Part shown: positions 33,752 to 43,083 of the stretch, one piece after another
Position numbering within the stretch: position 1 is the first letter of the stretch
Layout: each line of letters starts with the position of its first letter
NCBI RefSeq assembly: GCF_001597735.1
Contig: NZ_LUTS01000002.1
Span: forward strand, 310,001 to 374,000
Origin: Neptuniibacter pectenicola
GTDB lineage: Bacteria > Pseudomonadota > Gammaproteobacteria > Pseudomonadales > Balneatricaceae
Length of the DNA: 64,000 bases
Direction: 5' to 3'
Translations under genes and position numbers: made by a program
Notes under the pieces: model-generated
The model's input: only the letters and a program-made list of their open reading frames with translations
What the model was told of the DNA's origin: nothing
Databases searched by the model: none

Positions 33752-34657
33752 TTAACCTTTACCCCGTGTTTTTGTACGGTGCGGCTTAGCATTTTTTTCA
33801 ATAAATTCGATGATCATGCCAGCTATATCTTTGCCGGTTGCCGCTTCAATACCTTCTAGTCCAGGTGATGAGTTAACTTCCATCACTAAAGGCCCGCGCT
33901 CAGAGCGTAATAGATCAACCCCTGCCACATTAAGCCCCATGATTTTGGCAGCATTGACTGCGGTGGCACGTTCAGCCGGTGATATTCTAATCAGTGAGGC
34001 ACTACCACCACGGTGGAGGTTAGAACGAAATTCACCTTCCATCGCTTGGCGTTTCATGGCTGCAACAACTTTATCGCCAATCACTAAACAGCGAATATCG
34101 GCACCGCCCGCTTCTTTAATATATTCCTGTACCATGATGTTAACTTTTAAACCCATAAACGCTTCTAATACACTTTCAGCCGCTTTTTGGGTTTCGGCTA
34201 ATACAACCCCAATACCTTGGGTACCTTCAAGCAATTTGATAACAAGGGGCGCGCCGCCCACCATTTTAATCAAATCGCCGATATCATCAGGGTTGTTGGC
34301 AAAGCCGGTGAAGGGCATGCCTACGCCTTTGCGTGAGAGTAGCTGCATGGTGCGAAGCTTATCTCTCGAGCGTGAGATTGCGACCGATTCGTTTAACGGG
34401 TAAGACCCCATCATTTCAAACTGACGTAAAACCGCCGTACCATAAAAGGTGATGGAGGCACCAATACGGGGGATGACCGCATCAAAATTAGGCAGTGGCT
34501 CACCTTTAAAGTGAGCTTGTGGTTTATTGGATGCAATATCCATATAGGTTCTTAATGCATCAACTACCATCGGTGTGTGGCCGCGTTGCTCGCAGGCTTC
34601 AACTAAGCGGCGAGTCGAGTATAGCTTTCGGTTACGTGAAAGGATGGCGATATTCAT
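33752..34657 (-). CDS. rimK: RimK-like ATP-grasp ligase
   Basis: ATP-grasp carboxylate-amine ligase of 301 residues, the usual RimK length. It has an N-terminal pre-ATP-grasp domain ([18 protein letters not shown]), ATP-binding segments ([36 protein letters not shown]) and the magnesium-binding [12 protein letters not shown] near 265. RimK adds glutamates to the C terminus of ribosomal protein S6. It overlaps the protease gene upstream by 4 bases and is followed by the aspartoacylase-like gene, a recurrent trio. Confidence 0.9.
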   Translation of the reverse strand: MNIAILSRNRKLYSTRRLVEACEQRGHTPMVVDALRTYMDIASNKPQAHFKGEPLPNFDAVIPRIGASITFYGTAVLRQFEMMGSYPLNESVAISRSRDKLRTMQLLSRKGVGMPFTGFANNPDDIGDLIKMVGGAPLVIKLLEGTQGIGVVLAETQKAAESVLEAFMGLKVNIMVQEYIKEAGGADIRCLVIGDKVVAAMKRQAMEGEFRSNLHRGGSASLIRISPAERATAVNAAKIMGLNVAGVDLLRSERGPLVMEVNSSPGLEGIEAATGKDIAGMIIEFIEKNAKPHRTKTRGKG

Positions 34658-35127
34658 TTTTCGGCCTTTTGGGGTGAGTTATCTATAATGTCGTCAGGCC
34701 CACCTAATAAAAATGTTGCGGCAGGGTCAACGATGAGTCGTCCGTCAATTGCAGAGTGACCTAGGAGTAAGCGGAACGTCATGTCATCCATATTGGTGAT
34801 GACAAGCTCGACAGGCCATTGTTGTTGCCCCATCTGTATGGTTGTGCGGATTAAGTAATCATTATCCGGATCGCCGTGTTTATTTGTACCTTCATATTTA
34901 CCAAGGATCGGCGCTTCGCACATGATGGCGTCGGAGTGATCGTTTTGTTTTGGATGAATGCAAAAGCGAACATACACTTGCTCATCTCGCTCAAACTCTT
35001 CTGTCATAAAGGCGTGTAGAGTCGATGTTTGTCTGCCGGAATCTATTTTTGTTTGTAACGGTGGTAAGCCAAGTTCGGGCAGTAGGGCCCATTCTTGCCA
35101 ACCTGTTGCAATGCGTTCTTTACCCAT
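34654..35127 (-). CDS. rimB: RimB-like retropepsin-type aspartic protease
   Basis: A 157-residue protein often labelled ATP-dependent zinc protease. The motif [13 protein letters not shown] (27-39) has the D-S/T-G core of retropepsins at 29-31. In Pseudomonas, RimB works with RimK to edit polyglutamate tails on S6. Most relatives have D-T-G-A; here the residue after the glycine is arginine, a noticeable deviation. It is the first gene of the trio and overlaps rimK by 4 bp. Confidence 0.82.
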   Translation of the reverse strand: MGKERIATGWQEWALLPELGLPPLQTKIDSGRQTSTLHAFMTEEFERDEQVYVRFCIHPKQNDHSDAIMCEAPILGKYEGTNKHGDPDNDYLIRTTIQMGQQQWPVELVITNMDDMTFRLLLGHSAIDGRLIVDPAATFLLGGPDDIIDNSPQKAEK

Positions 35128-35497
35128 AGTGCATACCTATTAATCGATTAACCTAATTTTCCGTTGGCGTGCTAGTAAAGTAAAAATGCAGAAGAGTTTA
35201 GGCTATTTTTACATCTCTTCTTTTACCAAGGAACATAGGGCATTGCACCACATTTCAGTGCGCTCCCCCCATTTAGTTCTGTTTGGCCTTTGGCTGGGGT
35301 TAAACGGTGTGTAGACGCCGAAAAAAAGCCCTATGTTAACTTTAGGTAGGGATCCCTATTTTGTCGACTAATCGGGGTGGCTCTGCACTGTTTATTGCAG
35401 ATAACAGCCTAATTATATGCGCGATCTAGTTGTGTTCGCTATACTTAACAGATGTCTCTTTACTGCCAGTGTGCTTATGTTGCGGTTGTTTGTTTTT
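35128..35497. other. Divergent intergenic region
   Basis: About 370 bases between rimB (leftward) and the solute-binding protein gene (rightward). Nothing was recognised beyond AT-rich stretches suited to promoters. The open frame upstream of 35498 is taken as untranslated because the signal peptide begins at 35498. Confidence 0.4.
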
Positions 35498-36262
35498 ATG
35501 CGTTATTTATTACGTTGCCTCTGTTTATGGTGCGTTATGTTTGTGCCTGCGTCTTTTGCCGAGCATATTTCAATTGCGGCCGATCGTTGGTGTCCTTTTA
35601 ACTGTGAAGCGGGGTCGGAACTGCCGGGGTTTATGGTAGAAGTGGCCGAGCGGGTGTTTTCTAAACATGGTTATGAGGTTGAATATATTGAGATGAACTG
35701 GTCTCGGGCTATTCAAGAAGCACGTAAGGGTGAAGTTAACGCTATTATGGGGGGCTTTAAGAGTGATGCTCCCGACTTTGTTTATCCTAAAGAGGAGCTT
35801 GCTGTTTTAGAGAATAGGTTCTTTGTGCGTAAAGAGAGCGATTGGGTCTATAAAGGAATCGATTCCCTTAAAACCGTACAGCTAGGTGCCATTCTTGGGT
35901 ATGACTATGGCAATGAGTTAAGGGCATATATTCAAGAAAGCGGTGCGGAAGAGGTGACTATACTTAACGGTGATTATCACCCCCTCTCCCATGGTATTAA
36001 ACTGCTCAAGCGGCATCGTATTGATGTGCTGATCGAAACAGGCCCCGTGTTTTGGTATAACGCTAAAAAGCTTGGATTAGCGGATGAATTTAAGGTGGTT
36101 GGCCTCACCAAAAAAGCCGCCCCCGCGTATATCGCTTTTTCTCCTGCGCTTGAGGATTCTTCGCGCTATGCCCAGATACTTTCTGAAGGGATAAGAGGAT
36201 TAAGAGCCTCGGGAGAGCTGGCGAGTATCTTAGCTAAATATGGTTTAGAGGACTGGAAATAA
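35498..36262 (+). CDS. Periplasmic solute-binding protein, family 3
   Basis: Secreted protein of 254 residues. ATG 35498 starts a good signal peptide (MRYLLRCLCLWCVMFVPASF, cut near FAEH). Upstream in-frame starts to 35417 would bury it. The mature protein has the bilobal SBP_bac_3 pattern: DRWCPFNCEAGSELPGFMVE, then GFKSDAPDFVYP, GAILGYDYGNELRAYI and DVLIETGP. Similar stand-alone proteins bind amino acids or serve as sensors; no permease genes are adjacent, so the partner is unknown. Confidence 0.82.
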   Translation: MRYLLRCLCLWCVMFVPASFAEHISIAADRWCPFNCEAGSELPGFMVEVAERVFSKHGYEVEYIEMNWSRAIQEARKGEVNAIMGGFKSDAPDFVYPKEELAVLENRFFVRKESDWVYKGIDSLKTVQLGAILGYDYGNELRAYIQESGAEEVTILNGDYHPLSHGIKLLKRHRIDVLIETGPVFWYNAKKLGLADEFKVVGLTKKAAPAYIAFSPALEDSSRYAQILSEGIRGLRASGELASILAKYGLEDWK

Positions 36263-36287
36263 CCACCGGTTTCTAAATCACTAAAGC

Positions 36288-36308
36288 TAAAGGGTAAAGG
36301 GTAAAGGG
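36288..36308 (+). repeat. Short tandem repeat, TAAAGGG x3
   Basis: Three exact copies of TAAAGGG, preceded by a partial copy, lie between convergent genes. It is a simple repeat that could vary in copy number; no role is evident. Confidence 0.75.
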
Positions 36309-36337
36309 TAAATGCTTTTGAGTGGTTTAATCGGTTA

Positions 36338-38167
36338 TTACTCCTCACCTAAAAATCCCCCCGTTTGATGGGCCCATAACTGAGCGTAGATGCCTTTTTT
36401 CTGGATGAGCGCCTGATGGGTTCCCTGTTCCACTATTTCACCTTTATCAAGTACAACCAGCCGATCCAAGGCTGCAATTGTGGAAAGGCGGTGGGCAATC
36501 GCAATAACGGTTTTGTTCTCCATTAAACTATATAAGCTTGCTTGGATAGCGGCTTCCACCTCTGAATCTAATGCTGAGGTGGCTTCATCCAAAATAAGGA
36601 TCGGCGCATCCTTGAGTAATACACGGGCTATGGCGACACGCTGACGTTGCCCGCCGGACAGTTTAACGCCTCGTTCACCCACATGGGCATCATAGCCTTT
36701 ACGACCGGCTTGGTCGGTTAAGCCTAAAATAAATTCATGGGCTTGGGCTTTTTTCGCCGCACTAATCATCTCCTCTTCGGTTGCATCAGGGCGGCCGTAT
36801 AATAGATTTTCACGTACTGAACGGTGGAGTAAGGCGGTATCTTGGGTCACCATACCAATATGGGCACGAAGGGAATCTTGGGTTGTTTCGCGGATATCTT
36901 GTCCATCTATTTTTACTGCGCCACGCTCTACATCAAAAAAGCGCATAAGTAGGTTAACGATGGTGGATTTTCCTGCGCCAGAGCGGCCGACGAGGCCTAT
37001 TTTTTCACCCGGTTTGATGGATAGGTTCAGCTGCTTAATGACGGTTTTCTCTTCGCCATAGTTAAAACCAACCTCCTCAAACTGGATCGCACCTTTTGAC
37101 ACAGTAATCGGTTTGGCGCTGGGATTATCTTGAATCTGGAGCGGTTTTGATAGGGTTTCCATACCATCAGCAACGGTGCCAATATTCTCAAACAGAGCGC
37201 TAACCTCCCACATGATCCAGTGGGCCATACCGTTGAGGCGTAAGGCTAAGGCAATAGAGATAGCGATGGCGCCTACCGAAACCGCATTCTCAAGCCAAAG
37301 CCAGATGGACAAAGTGGCGACGGAGAAGGAGAGCAGGTAGTTGATGCACTGCACGCTTATATTTAAGCCGGTGCCAAGGCGCATCTGTTTGTGTACGGTT
37401 TCTAAAAAGGTATCCATACCTTCTTTTGCATACTCCGCTTCACGTTGGGTATGTGAGAACAGCTTGATCGTTGCAATATTGGCGTAGGAATCAACAATCC
37501 GTCCAGTCATGGTTGAACGGGCATTGGCTTGTTCGGTGGCGATTTTTTTAAGGCGAGGGACAAAGTAAATTTGAATCCCTATATAAAACCCTAACCAGAC
37601 CGCCATCGGTAAGGTGAGTCGCCAATCGGATTGAGCAACTAACACCAGCATGGCAAAGAAGTAGACGACAACGAACATCATGACATCGAGCAGTTTCATG
37701 ACGGCTTCACGCACAGAGAGTGCGGTTTGCATGACTTTGGTTGAGATTCGCCCGGCAAAATCATCGGCATAAAAAGAAACGCTTTGCTTTAAAAGATAGC
37801 GATGGGCTAGCCAGCGTATAGACATGGGGTAATTACCCAATAAGGTTTGGTGGGTAATTAATGAGTGGAGTAAGCCAGCAATGGGGAGGGCAACCAGTGG
37901 CACTAAACTCATTAGGAGTAGTTGGTCGGCTTCTTGGGCTAGAAAAGTTGCACGATCTTTAGTGGATAACCAATCCACAAGCTGCCCCATAAAGCCAAAC
38001 AGGGTGACTTCTAATATAGCAACGGTGGCCGTGAGTAGGGACATAAATAACAGCGGCCATTCTGCCCCCTTTGTGTAGTGGCGACAAAATGCATAAAGCC
38101 CTTTAGGTGGCTGACGAGGTTCGGCAGGGGGAAAAGCGGGAATAAGCTTTTCAAAAAATGAAAACAT
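36338..38167 (-). CDS. MsbA-type ABC transporter, permease-ATPase fusion
   Basis: Half-transporter of 609 residues. Residues about 30-330 form six membrane helices, and the C-terminal nucleotide-binding domain has Walker A GLVGRSGAGKSTI, signature LSGGQRQRVAIARVL, Walker B ILILDEATSALD and the H-loop IAIAHRLSTIA. It should work as a homodimer exporting a lipid, peptide or drug. It differs from lipid-A MsbA by length and context, and the substrate is not known. It is a lone leftward gene. Confidence 0.92.
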   Translation of the reverse strand: MFSFFEKLIPAFPPAEPRQPPKGLYAFCRHYTKGAEWPLLFMSLLTATVAILEVTLFGFMGQLVDWLSTKDRATFLAQEADQLLLMSLVPLVALPIAGLLHSLITHQTLLGNYPMSIRWLAHRYLLKQSVSFYADDFAGRISTKVMQTALSVREAVMKLLDVMMFVVVYFFAMLVLVAQSDWRLTLPMAVWLGFYIGIQIYFVPRLKKIATEQANARSTMTGRIVDSYANIATIKLFSHTQREAEYAKEGMDTFLETVHKQMRLGTGLNISVQCINYLLSFSVATLSIWLWLENAVSVGAIAISIALALRLNGMAHWIMWEVSALFENIGTVADGMETLSKPLQIQDNPSAKPITVSKGAIQFEEVGFNYGEEKTVIKQLNLSIKPGEKIGLVGRSGAGKSTIVNLLMRFFDVERGAVKIDGQDIRETTQDSLRAHIGMVTQDTALLHRSVRENLLYGRPDATEEEMISAAKKAQAHEFILGLTDQAGRKGYDAHVGERGVKLSGGQRQRVAIARVLLKDAPILILDEATSALDSEVEAAIQASLYSLMENKTVIAIAHRLSTIAALDRLVVLDKGEIVEQGTHQALIQKKGIYAQLWAHQTGGFLGEE

Positions 38168-38208
38168 AACTCTCTCTAATCGTAAAAGGGCGGTGTGTCG
38201 GTTATCGC

Positions 38209-38718
38209 TTAAAACAGGTCTTGTTGTGTATTTAATACGTCTACGCTGTCACCGAGTTTGATCTCACCGGATTTAATGATTTTACAGCATAAACCGCCAT
38301 GACCTAGCATGGCGCTGACGCCGCCATGGCCTAATACGGCTTCCATTCTTGAGCAGGGATGACATAAGGCAGAGGCTTCAAAAATGGCATCCCCTATGCG
38401 AAATTGTTGGTATCTTAACGCATTAAGATTGATCCCTGATACTACCAAATTTCTGCGTAATAGCGCGGGCGCTATACTGTTTTTGTTGCAGTAGTGGGCT
38501 ATCTGCTGAATAAACTCTTCAGAGATAAGAGTGACTTGTCGTGCTGAGTCCGGTGTCTTAATACAGCGGTGATCACCTTCTAACCCTTTATGTTTGATCG
38601 CCATCACCTTATCAAGCGCAATCAGCGGTTGTTTCTTTTCCGGGCGCACACCGATCCATTTAAGAGTGCCTGAGGGTAGGGTTATTGCGTACCGTAAAAA
38701 TAAACGGTGCAGGCTCAT
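38209..38718 (-). CDS. MOSC-domain protein
   Basis: A 169-residue single MOSC domain, as in the C terminus of molybdenum cofactor sulfurase and in YiiM-type proteins. The conserved cysteine lies in CHPCSRMEAVLGHGG near 118-132. MOSC proteins handle sulfur or bind molybdenum cofactor and often reduce N-hydroxylated compounds. It lies 13 bp downstream of the CPXCG mini-protein gene and likely shares its transcript. Confidence 0.85.
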   Translation of the reverse strand: MSLHRLFLRYAITLPSGTLKWIGVRPEKKQPLIALDKVMAIKHKGLEGDHRCIKTPDSARQVTLISEEFIQQIAHYCNKNSIAPALLRRNLVVSGINLNALRYQQFRIGDAIFEASALCHPCSRMEAVLGHGGVSAMLGHGGLCCKIIKSGEIKLGDSVDVLNTQQDLF

Positions 38719-38731
38719 AAACTCATTATCC

Positions 38732-38911
38732 TTATTCCCACTCTTGTTTGGCGTCTACATAGATCTGTTGGTCATGTTCTGTGATTAAAAGTTCAATGGG
38801 CTGGCAGCACACTTCACAATCTTGGATCATCTGTTGGTCAATATCATAGGCGGGGTCAACCTCTATGCTATTAGGTGCCATACAGTATGGGCATCCGAAG
38901 GATAGGAACAT
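38732..38911 (-). CDS. CPXCG-motif cysteine-rich mini-protein
   Basis: A 59-residue protein found by direct translation of the minus strand. It starts MFLSFGCPYCMAPNSIEVDP and contains CPYC at 7-10 and CEVCC at about 32-36, giving two cysteine pairs for a zinc-ribbon-like site. This matches the small CPXCG-motif family of unknown function, common in gammaproteobacteria. ATG 38911 and the spacing to the MOSC gene support it. Confidence 0.88.
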   Translation of the reverse strand: MFLSFGCPYCMAPNSIEVDPAYDIDQQMIQDCEVCCQPIELLITEHDQQIYVDAKQEWE

Positions 38912-39062
38912 TACACCTCTTTGTAGCGGATTCTGGATATGTGGTTGCTTATCGTGACGATAAAAGCAGCGTAGTTCACAGGGTATTATGGTCTGGGTTT
39001 TCTGATTATGGAAATGCTGTGTGTATTAAGTTCGCTAAGAGGGGCCGGTTAGTGGGCTTCAT

Positions 39063-39557
39063 TTAGTAATCCGGATTAATGACCGCGTCTATTACCTCGA
39101 AGGGGCTGGCGTGGTTTTCGTGCGCGATATCGTTCAAGCTAAGTTCTACTGAGCTGACCGAGTAATGGGCGATCTCTAAATCGACCAGTAATTGTTCTAT
39201 GGTGCGGTTTTCAAACGCGGCGATCTGTTCTAACGATTTGTCAGAATAGTGCTCGACCAGTTGCTTAGTGGGCTGTGCTTTTTTATCCGGTGCTGTTAAG
39301 GCGATAGCACTGCTGGCCAGTAGAATACCGATGATCACGGTTATGCCCGATTTTTTGGTGAAGTAGCGTTTAAAGGCGCGCCAGTGAAATTGAATATGCA
39401 GTAATACGCCCACGGCCATTACAAGACCAATCCACTCATGCATCAGTTTGACCAGATCTTTTTCCAGGTGGAAAAACATCATAATGCCACTCACAGTAAT
39501 GACTAAGCCGCTGGCCATAATCATGGGTGTTGAAAAGTTACGGTGGTTGTATTTCAT
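39063..39557 (-). CDS. DUF4405-like membrane protein
   Basis: A 164-residue protein with three hydrophobic segments (about 11-30, 41-57, 69-86) and paired histidines in LMHEWIGLVMAVGVLLHIQFHW, resembling DUF4405 or cytochrome b-like bundles that may bind heme. A soluble acidic C-terminal domain (about 90-164) follows. Its function is unknown. It stands alone between the CPXCG gene and the dad cluster. Confidence 0.75.
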   Translation of the reverse strand: MKYNHRNFSTPMIMASGLVITVSGIMMFFHLEKDLVKLMHEWIGLVMAVGVLLHIQFHWRAFKRYFTKKSGITVIIGILLASSAIALTAPDKKAQPTKQLVEHYSDKSLEQIAAFENRTIEQLLVDLEIAHYSVSSVELSLNDIAHENHASPFEVIDAVINPDY

Positions 39558-39666
39558 AACAGCAGTCCGATACGTTAGTGCTCTTTATCGAAAGTATGCT
39601 GCGGGAGAGCGTTAAATAGGGTTTATAAACTGTAAAGAAAAGTAAACGGGCGAGGGAAGAGCTAAA

Positions 39667-39687
39667 AAAGGGCGCTGAGCGCCCTTT
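39667..39687 (-). terminator. Terminator of the dad gene cluster
   Basis: AAAGGGCGC and GCGCCCTTT form a perfect 9-bp stem with a 3-base loop. On the minus strand it is followed by TTT, at the end of the leftward alanine-catabolism genes. Confidence 0.88.
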
Positions 39688-39713
39688 GTTATTATTTTTG
39701 TGCTATCGCCCGG

Positions 39714-40061
39714 TTAATAGGCGGCAGTTACACTAAATTCTACTAGAATCTCTGGGCGAGCCATACGGGCTTCAACGCAGGCGCGTGCAGGCTTTTCACT
39801 GTCAGCGACCCATGCATCCCAGACGGCATTCATGGCTGCAAAGTCTTTCATGTCACGAATGTAAATAGTGACAGATAAGAGTTGATTGCGGTGGCTCCCT
39901 GCTTTCTCAAGTAGGGCGTCGATCTTATCTAGGCAGCGTTGTGTTTGTTCTGCAATATCCCACTGTGCTTCGCCAGCCGTTTGGCCACAAAGGTAAACGG
40001 TATTGTTATGCTTAACGATACGGCTCATGCGTTCGGTAGACTCAATGCGTTCGATGCTCAT
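39714..40061 (-). CDS. RidA-family protein (second copy)
   Basis: A 115-residue Rid/YjgF family member. ATG 40061 is chosen because the family fold starts at [16 protein letters not shown]; an in-frame extension to 40187 overlaps the racemase gene and reads unlike protein. RidA enzymes hydrolyse reactive enamine/imine intermediates from amino-acid metabolism. The C-terminal [17 protein letters not shown] includes the arginine typical of active Rid proteins. It lies 10 bp after the racemase gene, so it likely belongs to the dad operon. Confidence 0.88.
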   Translation of the reverse strand: MSIERIESTERMSRIVKHNNTVYLCGQTAGEAQWDIAEQTQRCLDKIDALLEKAGSHRNQLLSVTIYIRDMKDFAAMNAVWDAWVADSEKPARACVEARMARPEILVEFSVTAAY

Positions 40062-40071
40062 CGGTGTTTCC

Positions 40072-41148
40072 TTAACTATATTTTTTATGTACGCGGCGAG
40101 TAATACCGGTAAACAAGGTGTAGGGAATAGTGTCGCAATAGGCAGCGACTTCAGCGGCGGGCAGGTTCTCTCCCCAGAGCTCGACATAGCTGCCTACGTT
40201 TGCATCAGGAATGTCAGTGAGGTCTACCGCTAACATATCCATAGATACGCGCCCAATAATTTGGCTTTTATGCCCGTCAACGAGGACCGGTGTCCCATTT
40301 TTAGCGTGACGAGGGTAACCATCGGCATATCCCATGGCGACGGTGCCTACGCGAGTAGGTCTGTCACAGACCCATGTTGCGCTGTAGCCTACGCTCTCAC
40401 CCGGCTGGATCTCGCGTACCGCAATGACTTCTGAGCTTAATGTCATCGCTGGCTTGAGTTGATCCGCTAACGGATGGGCACCCGCAAAAGGGGTTGCACC
40501 GTAAAGGATAATACCTGGGCGCTGCCAATCTCTGCGTGCGTTCGCATGCTCAAGTGTTCCGGCTGAGTTAGCCATACTGATAGGGGCGTTAAGTTCAGCG
40601 GCCAGTGTATCTAAGAGATTAATCTGTTCTGCGGTGGTGCTAAGTTCTGGCTCATCCGCGGCAGAAAAGTGGCTCATTAAGACAACATGTTCAACTTGAG
40701 GTAACGCAGATAGTTTAGTGAACGCAGCTTTATATTCGCTGGGTGCAATGCCTAAACGATGCATGCCGTTATCTAGCTTTAACCACGCGGTGATTGGCTT
40801 GTTAAGTTGAGTGTTAGCTATAATGTCTATCTGTTCTGCGCTGTGGACGGCACACCATAAATCAAGGTCGCTGATGATGGGGAGTTCATCCGGGGTGAAA
40901 AAGCCTTCCAGTAGTAAAATGGGTAAACGAATACCCGCTTCCCTAAGTTCAACGGCTTCCTCTATGCAAGCAACGCCAAACCCATCAACATCCTTGCTGA
41001 GCGCGTTGGCAACTTCAACGGCGCCGTGGCCATAAGCATTGGCCTTAATAATGGCTAATGCACCCTGTTCAGGGGCAACCGATTTTGCCAAAAGGTAGTT
41101 GTGACGAATCGCGTCTAAGTGAATTGTAGCGGTGGCTGCACGTGCCAT
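40072..41148 (-). CDS. dadX: Alanine racemase (catabolic, DadX-like)
   Basis: PLP-dependent enzyme of 358 residues converting L- and D-alanine. [12 protein letters not shown] near residue 31 carries the PLP-binding lysine, and the C-terminal domain has the second-base tyrosine in GYSATW. The arrangement with dadA indicates a catabolic role: L-alanine is racemised so that DadA can oxidise the D form. ATG 41148 has AGGAG six bases upstream. Confidence 0.94.
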   Translation of the reverse strand: MARAATATIHLDAIRHNYLLAKSVAPEQGALAIIKANAYGHGAVEVANALSKDVDGFGVACIEEAVELREAGIRLPILLLEGFFTPDELPIISDLDLWCAVHSAEQIDIIANTQLNKPITAWLKLDNGMHRLGIAPSEYKAAFTKLSALPQVEHVVLMSHFSAADEPELSTTAEQINLLDTLAAELNAPISMANSAGTLEHANARRDWQRPGIILYGATPFAGAHPLADQLKPAMTLSSEVIAVREIQPGESVGYSATWVCDRPTRVGTVAMGYADGYPRHAKNGTPVLVDGHKSQIIGRVSMDMLAVDLTDIPDANVGSYVELWGENLPAAEVAAYCDTIPYTLFTGITRRVHKKYS

Positions 41149-41223
41149 GATGACTCCTAATCAACGGTACTATTGGTGATTAAAACAGGGGTGTAATTAT
41201 AGTAAACGCTCTGTAATCTAGCT

Positions 41224-41607
41224 TTATACAACCATAATTGCTTCGATTTCGATATCAGCATCTTTAGGCAGTGCTTTGACCGCATAGGCTGCACGTGCAG
41301 GATAAGGTGCTTGAAAGTACTTTGCCATGATTTCGTTTACTTGACCGAAGTAAGAGAGGTCAGATAGCAGAACGGTGATTTTAACAAAATCGTTTACGTT
41401 GCCGCCAGCGGCTTCGGCTACGGCGGTTAGATTTTCAAATACTTGTACCGCTTGGGCTTCAAATGATTCGGTTACCATCTCCATTGTTTCTGGATTTAAT
41501 GGGATCTGGCCAGATAGGTAAACGGTGTTGCCTGCTTTTACTGCTTGAGAGTATGTGCCGATCGCCGCTGGTGCTTTATTGGTAGAGATAATTGATTTGT
41601 TGCTCAT
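41224..41607 (-). CDS. ridA: RidA-family 2-iminobutanoate/2-iminopropanoate deaminase
   Basis: A 127-residue canonical RidA. It has [23 protein letters not shown] and the C-terminal [22 protein letters not shown], in which the arginine contacts substrate. It hydrolyses 2-iminopropanoate, the direct product of alanine oxidation by DadA. This explains its place between dadA and dadX. ATG 41607 lies six bases after AAGGA; ATG 41613 is too close to that site. Confidence 0.93.
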   Translation of the reverse strand: MSNKSIISTNKAPAAIGTYSQAVKAGNTVYLSGQIPLNPETMEMVTESFEAQAVQVFENLTAVAEAAGGNVNDFVKITVLLSDLSYFGQVNEIMAKYFQAPYPARAAYAVKALPKDADIEIEAIMVV

Positions 41608-41685
41608 GATCATTCCTTCAGGGTAAAGAGAGGTTGGCCAGTGAGCTGATCAACCTCGATATGTTAAGTGTTATTGCGCGTGTGA

Positions 41686-42942
41686 TTAGCTGTAGCGGGC
41701 TACAGATAAACCTTCGTTATCGATATCCGGTGTTTTTTGGCTGATGACATCAGCAACGTATTTGCCTGAACCTAATGACATGGTCCAGCCTAAGGTGCCG
41801 TGACCTGTATTTAAGAAAAGGTTGGAGATATTCGTTTCACCTAAAATGGGGGTGCCGTCCGGTGTCATGGGGCGTAAGCCTGTCCAGAACTCGGCTTGCT
41901 CTATATCGCCACCGCCGGGAAAGAGATCGTTAACGACAAATTCAACATTAGCGCGACGTTTTTCTTCGAGCTCTTTATTGTAGGATGCGATCTCTGCGGT
42001 GCCGCCCACACGAATACGATCATCAAAACGGGTAACCGCTACTTTGTAAGTCTCATCCATAATGGTTGAGGTAGGGGCTTTTGATGGGTCGATAATCGGA
42101 AGCGTTAGGGAGTAGCCTTTAATGGGGTACACGGGGACTTTTAGGCCGATTTTAGACAGCATGAGCGTTGAGTAACTGCCGAGTGCAACAAGGTAAGCGT
42201 CCGAGGTCATTTTACCGCGTGACGTACTTACGTTGACCACTTCACCCCCATCGGTATTGATGTTGAGAATGTCGGTTTTCATTTTGAATTTAACGCCCAT
42301 CTTTTTGCACTCTTCCGCAAGGGCATTGGTGAATTTGAAGCAATCACCGGTTTCGTCACCGGGCAACCTAAGGCCACCTACGATTTTTTCTTTTACTGCG
42401 GCGAGGGCGGGTTCATAGTCAAGACAGCCGTCAGTATCTAGGACTTGGAAATCGACTCCACACTCTTCCAGAACGGAGATGTCTTTTTTAGAATCGCTCA
42501 CCTGTTTATCGGTACGGAAAAGTTGCAGGGTACCTTTACTGCGTTGTTCGTAATCAATATCGAGTTCTTGGCGCAGATTAATAAAGCAATCACGGCTATA
42601 TTCAGCTAAACGCATCATGCGTGCTTTATTGGTATGGTAAGCACCCTCAGTACAGTTGGTGAGCATTTTAGTCATCCAGCCGAGGGTCTGTGTATCGATC
42701 TCTTTTCCGCTAATCATAAACGGAGCGAGGTCTTGCATTAACCATTTAATCGCTTTAAGGGGGATGCCAGGACCAGCCCAAGGCGCAGAGTATCCAGGGG
42801 ATATTTGTCCTGCATTGCCATAACTTGTTTCTAAGGCGACATCTACTTGGCGATCGATTATAGTTACTTCATGGCCTGCTTTGGCTAAATACCAAGCACT
42901 TGTAACGCCAACCACGCCTGCACCTAAAACCAATACTTTCAT
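41686..42942 (-). CDS. dadA: D-amino acid dehydrogenase small subunit
   Basis: FAD flavoprotein of 418 residues that oxidises D-alanine to pyruvate and ammonia and feeds electrons to the respiratory chain. The N terminus MKVLVLGAGVVGVTSAWYLA is the FAD dinucleotide-binding motif, with acidic residue in VTIIDRQ. YGNAGQISPGYSAPWA and the C-terminal GHGTLGWTMSLGSGKYVAD are diagnostic of DadA. It is the first gene of the leftward dad operon and is divergent from an Lrp-type regulator. Confidence 0.95.
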   Translation of the reverse strand: MKVLVLGAGVVGVTSAWYLAKAGHEVTIIDRQVDVALETSYGNAGQISPGYSAPWAGPGIPLKAIKWLMQDLAPFMISGKEIDTQTLGWMTKMLTNCTEGAYHTNKARMMRLAEYSRDCFINLRQELDIDYEQRSKGTLQLFRTDKQVSDSKKDISVLEECGVDFQVLDTDGCLDYEPALAAVKEKIVGGLRLPGDETGDCFKFTNALAEECKKMGVKFKMKTDILNINTDGGEVVNVSTSRGKMTSDAYLVALGSYSTLMLSKIGLKVPVYPIKGYSLTLPIIDPSKAPTSTIMDETYKVAVTRFDDRIRVGGTAEIASYNKELEEKRRANVEFVVNDLFPGGGDIEQAEFWTGLRPMTPDGTPILGETNISNLFLNTGHGTLGWTMSLGSGKYVADVISQKTPDIDNEGLSVARYS

Positions 42943-43083
42943 TGTGTGACCTCATTTATTAAATTTATTTTGCTAATGAGAAAACACCAGTTTATTGGCT
43001 TTTTAGTATTAAATGGCTTTGAATTTTCTTATAATTAAGAAATATAACCTAGTTTATGTTAATTTTTTAGTGGATTATTTTGG
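42943..43083. promoter_or_regulatory. Divergent dadA/lrp promoter region
   Basis: A 141-bp AT-rich segment with A and T tracts between divergent genes, the usual setting for wrapping by an Lrp/AsnC-type regulator that controls its neighbour. No exact operator was defined. Confidence 0.45.

Noticed and set aside
33810-34403. 197-residue plus-strand frame inside rimK
   Set aside because: Shadow of an ATP-grasp gene; composition is Ser/Pro/Thr-rich and no motif is present.
38875-39066. 63-residue plus-strand frame
   Set aside because: Overlaps the CPXCG gene start and has no ribosome site or family resemblance.
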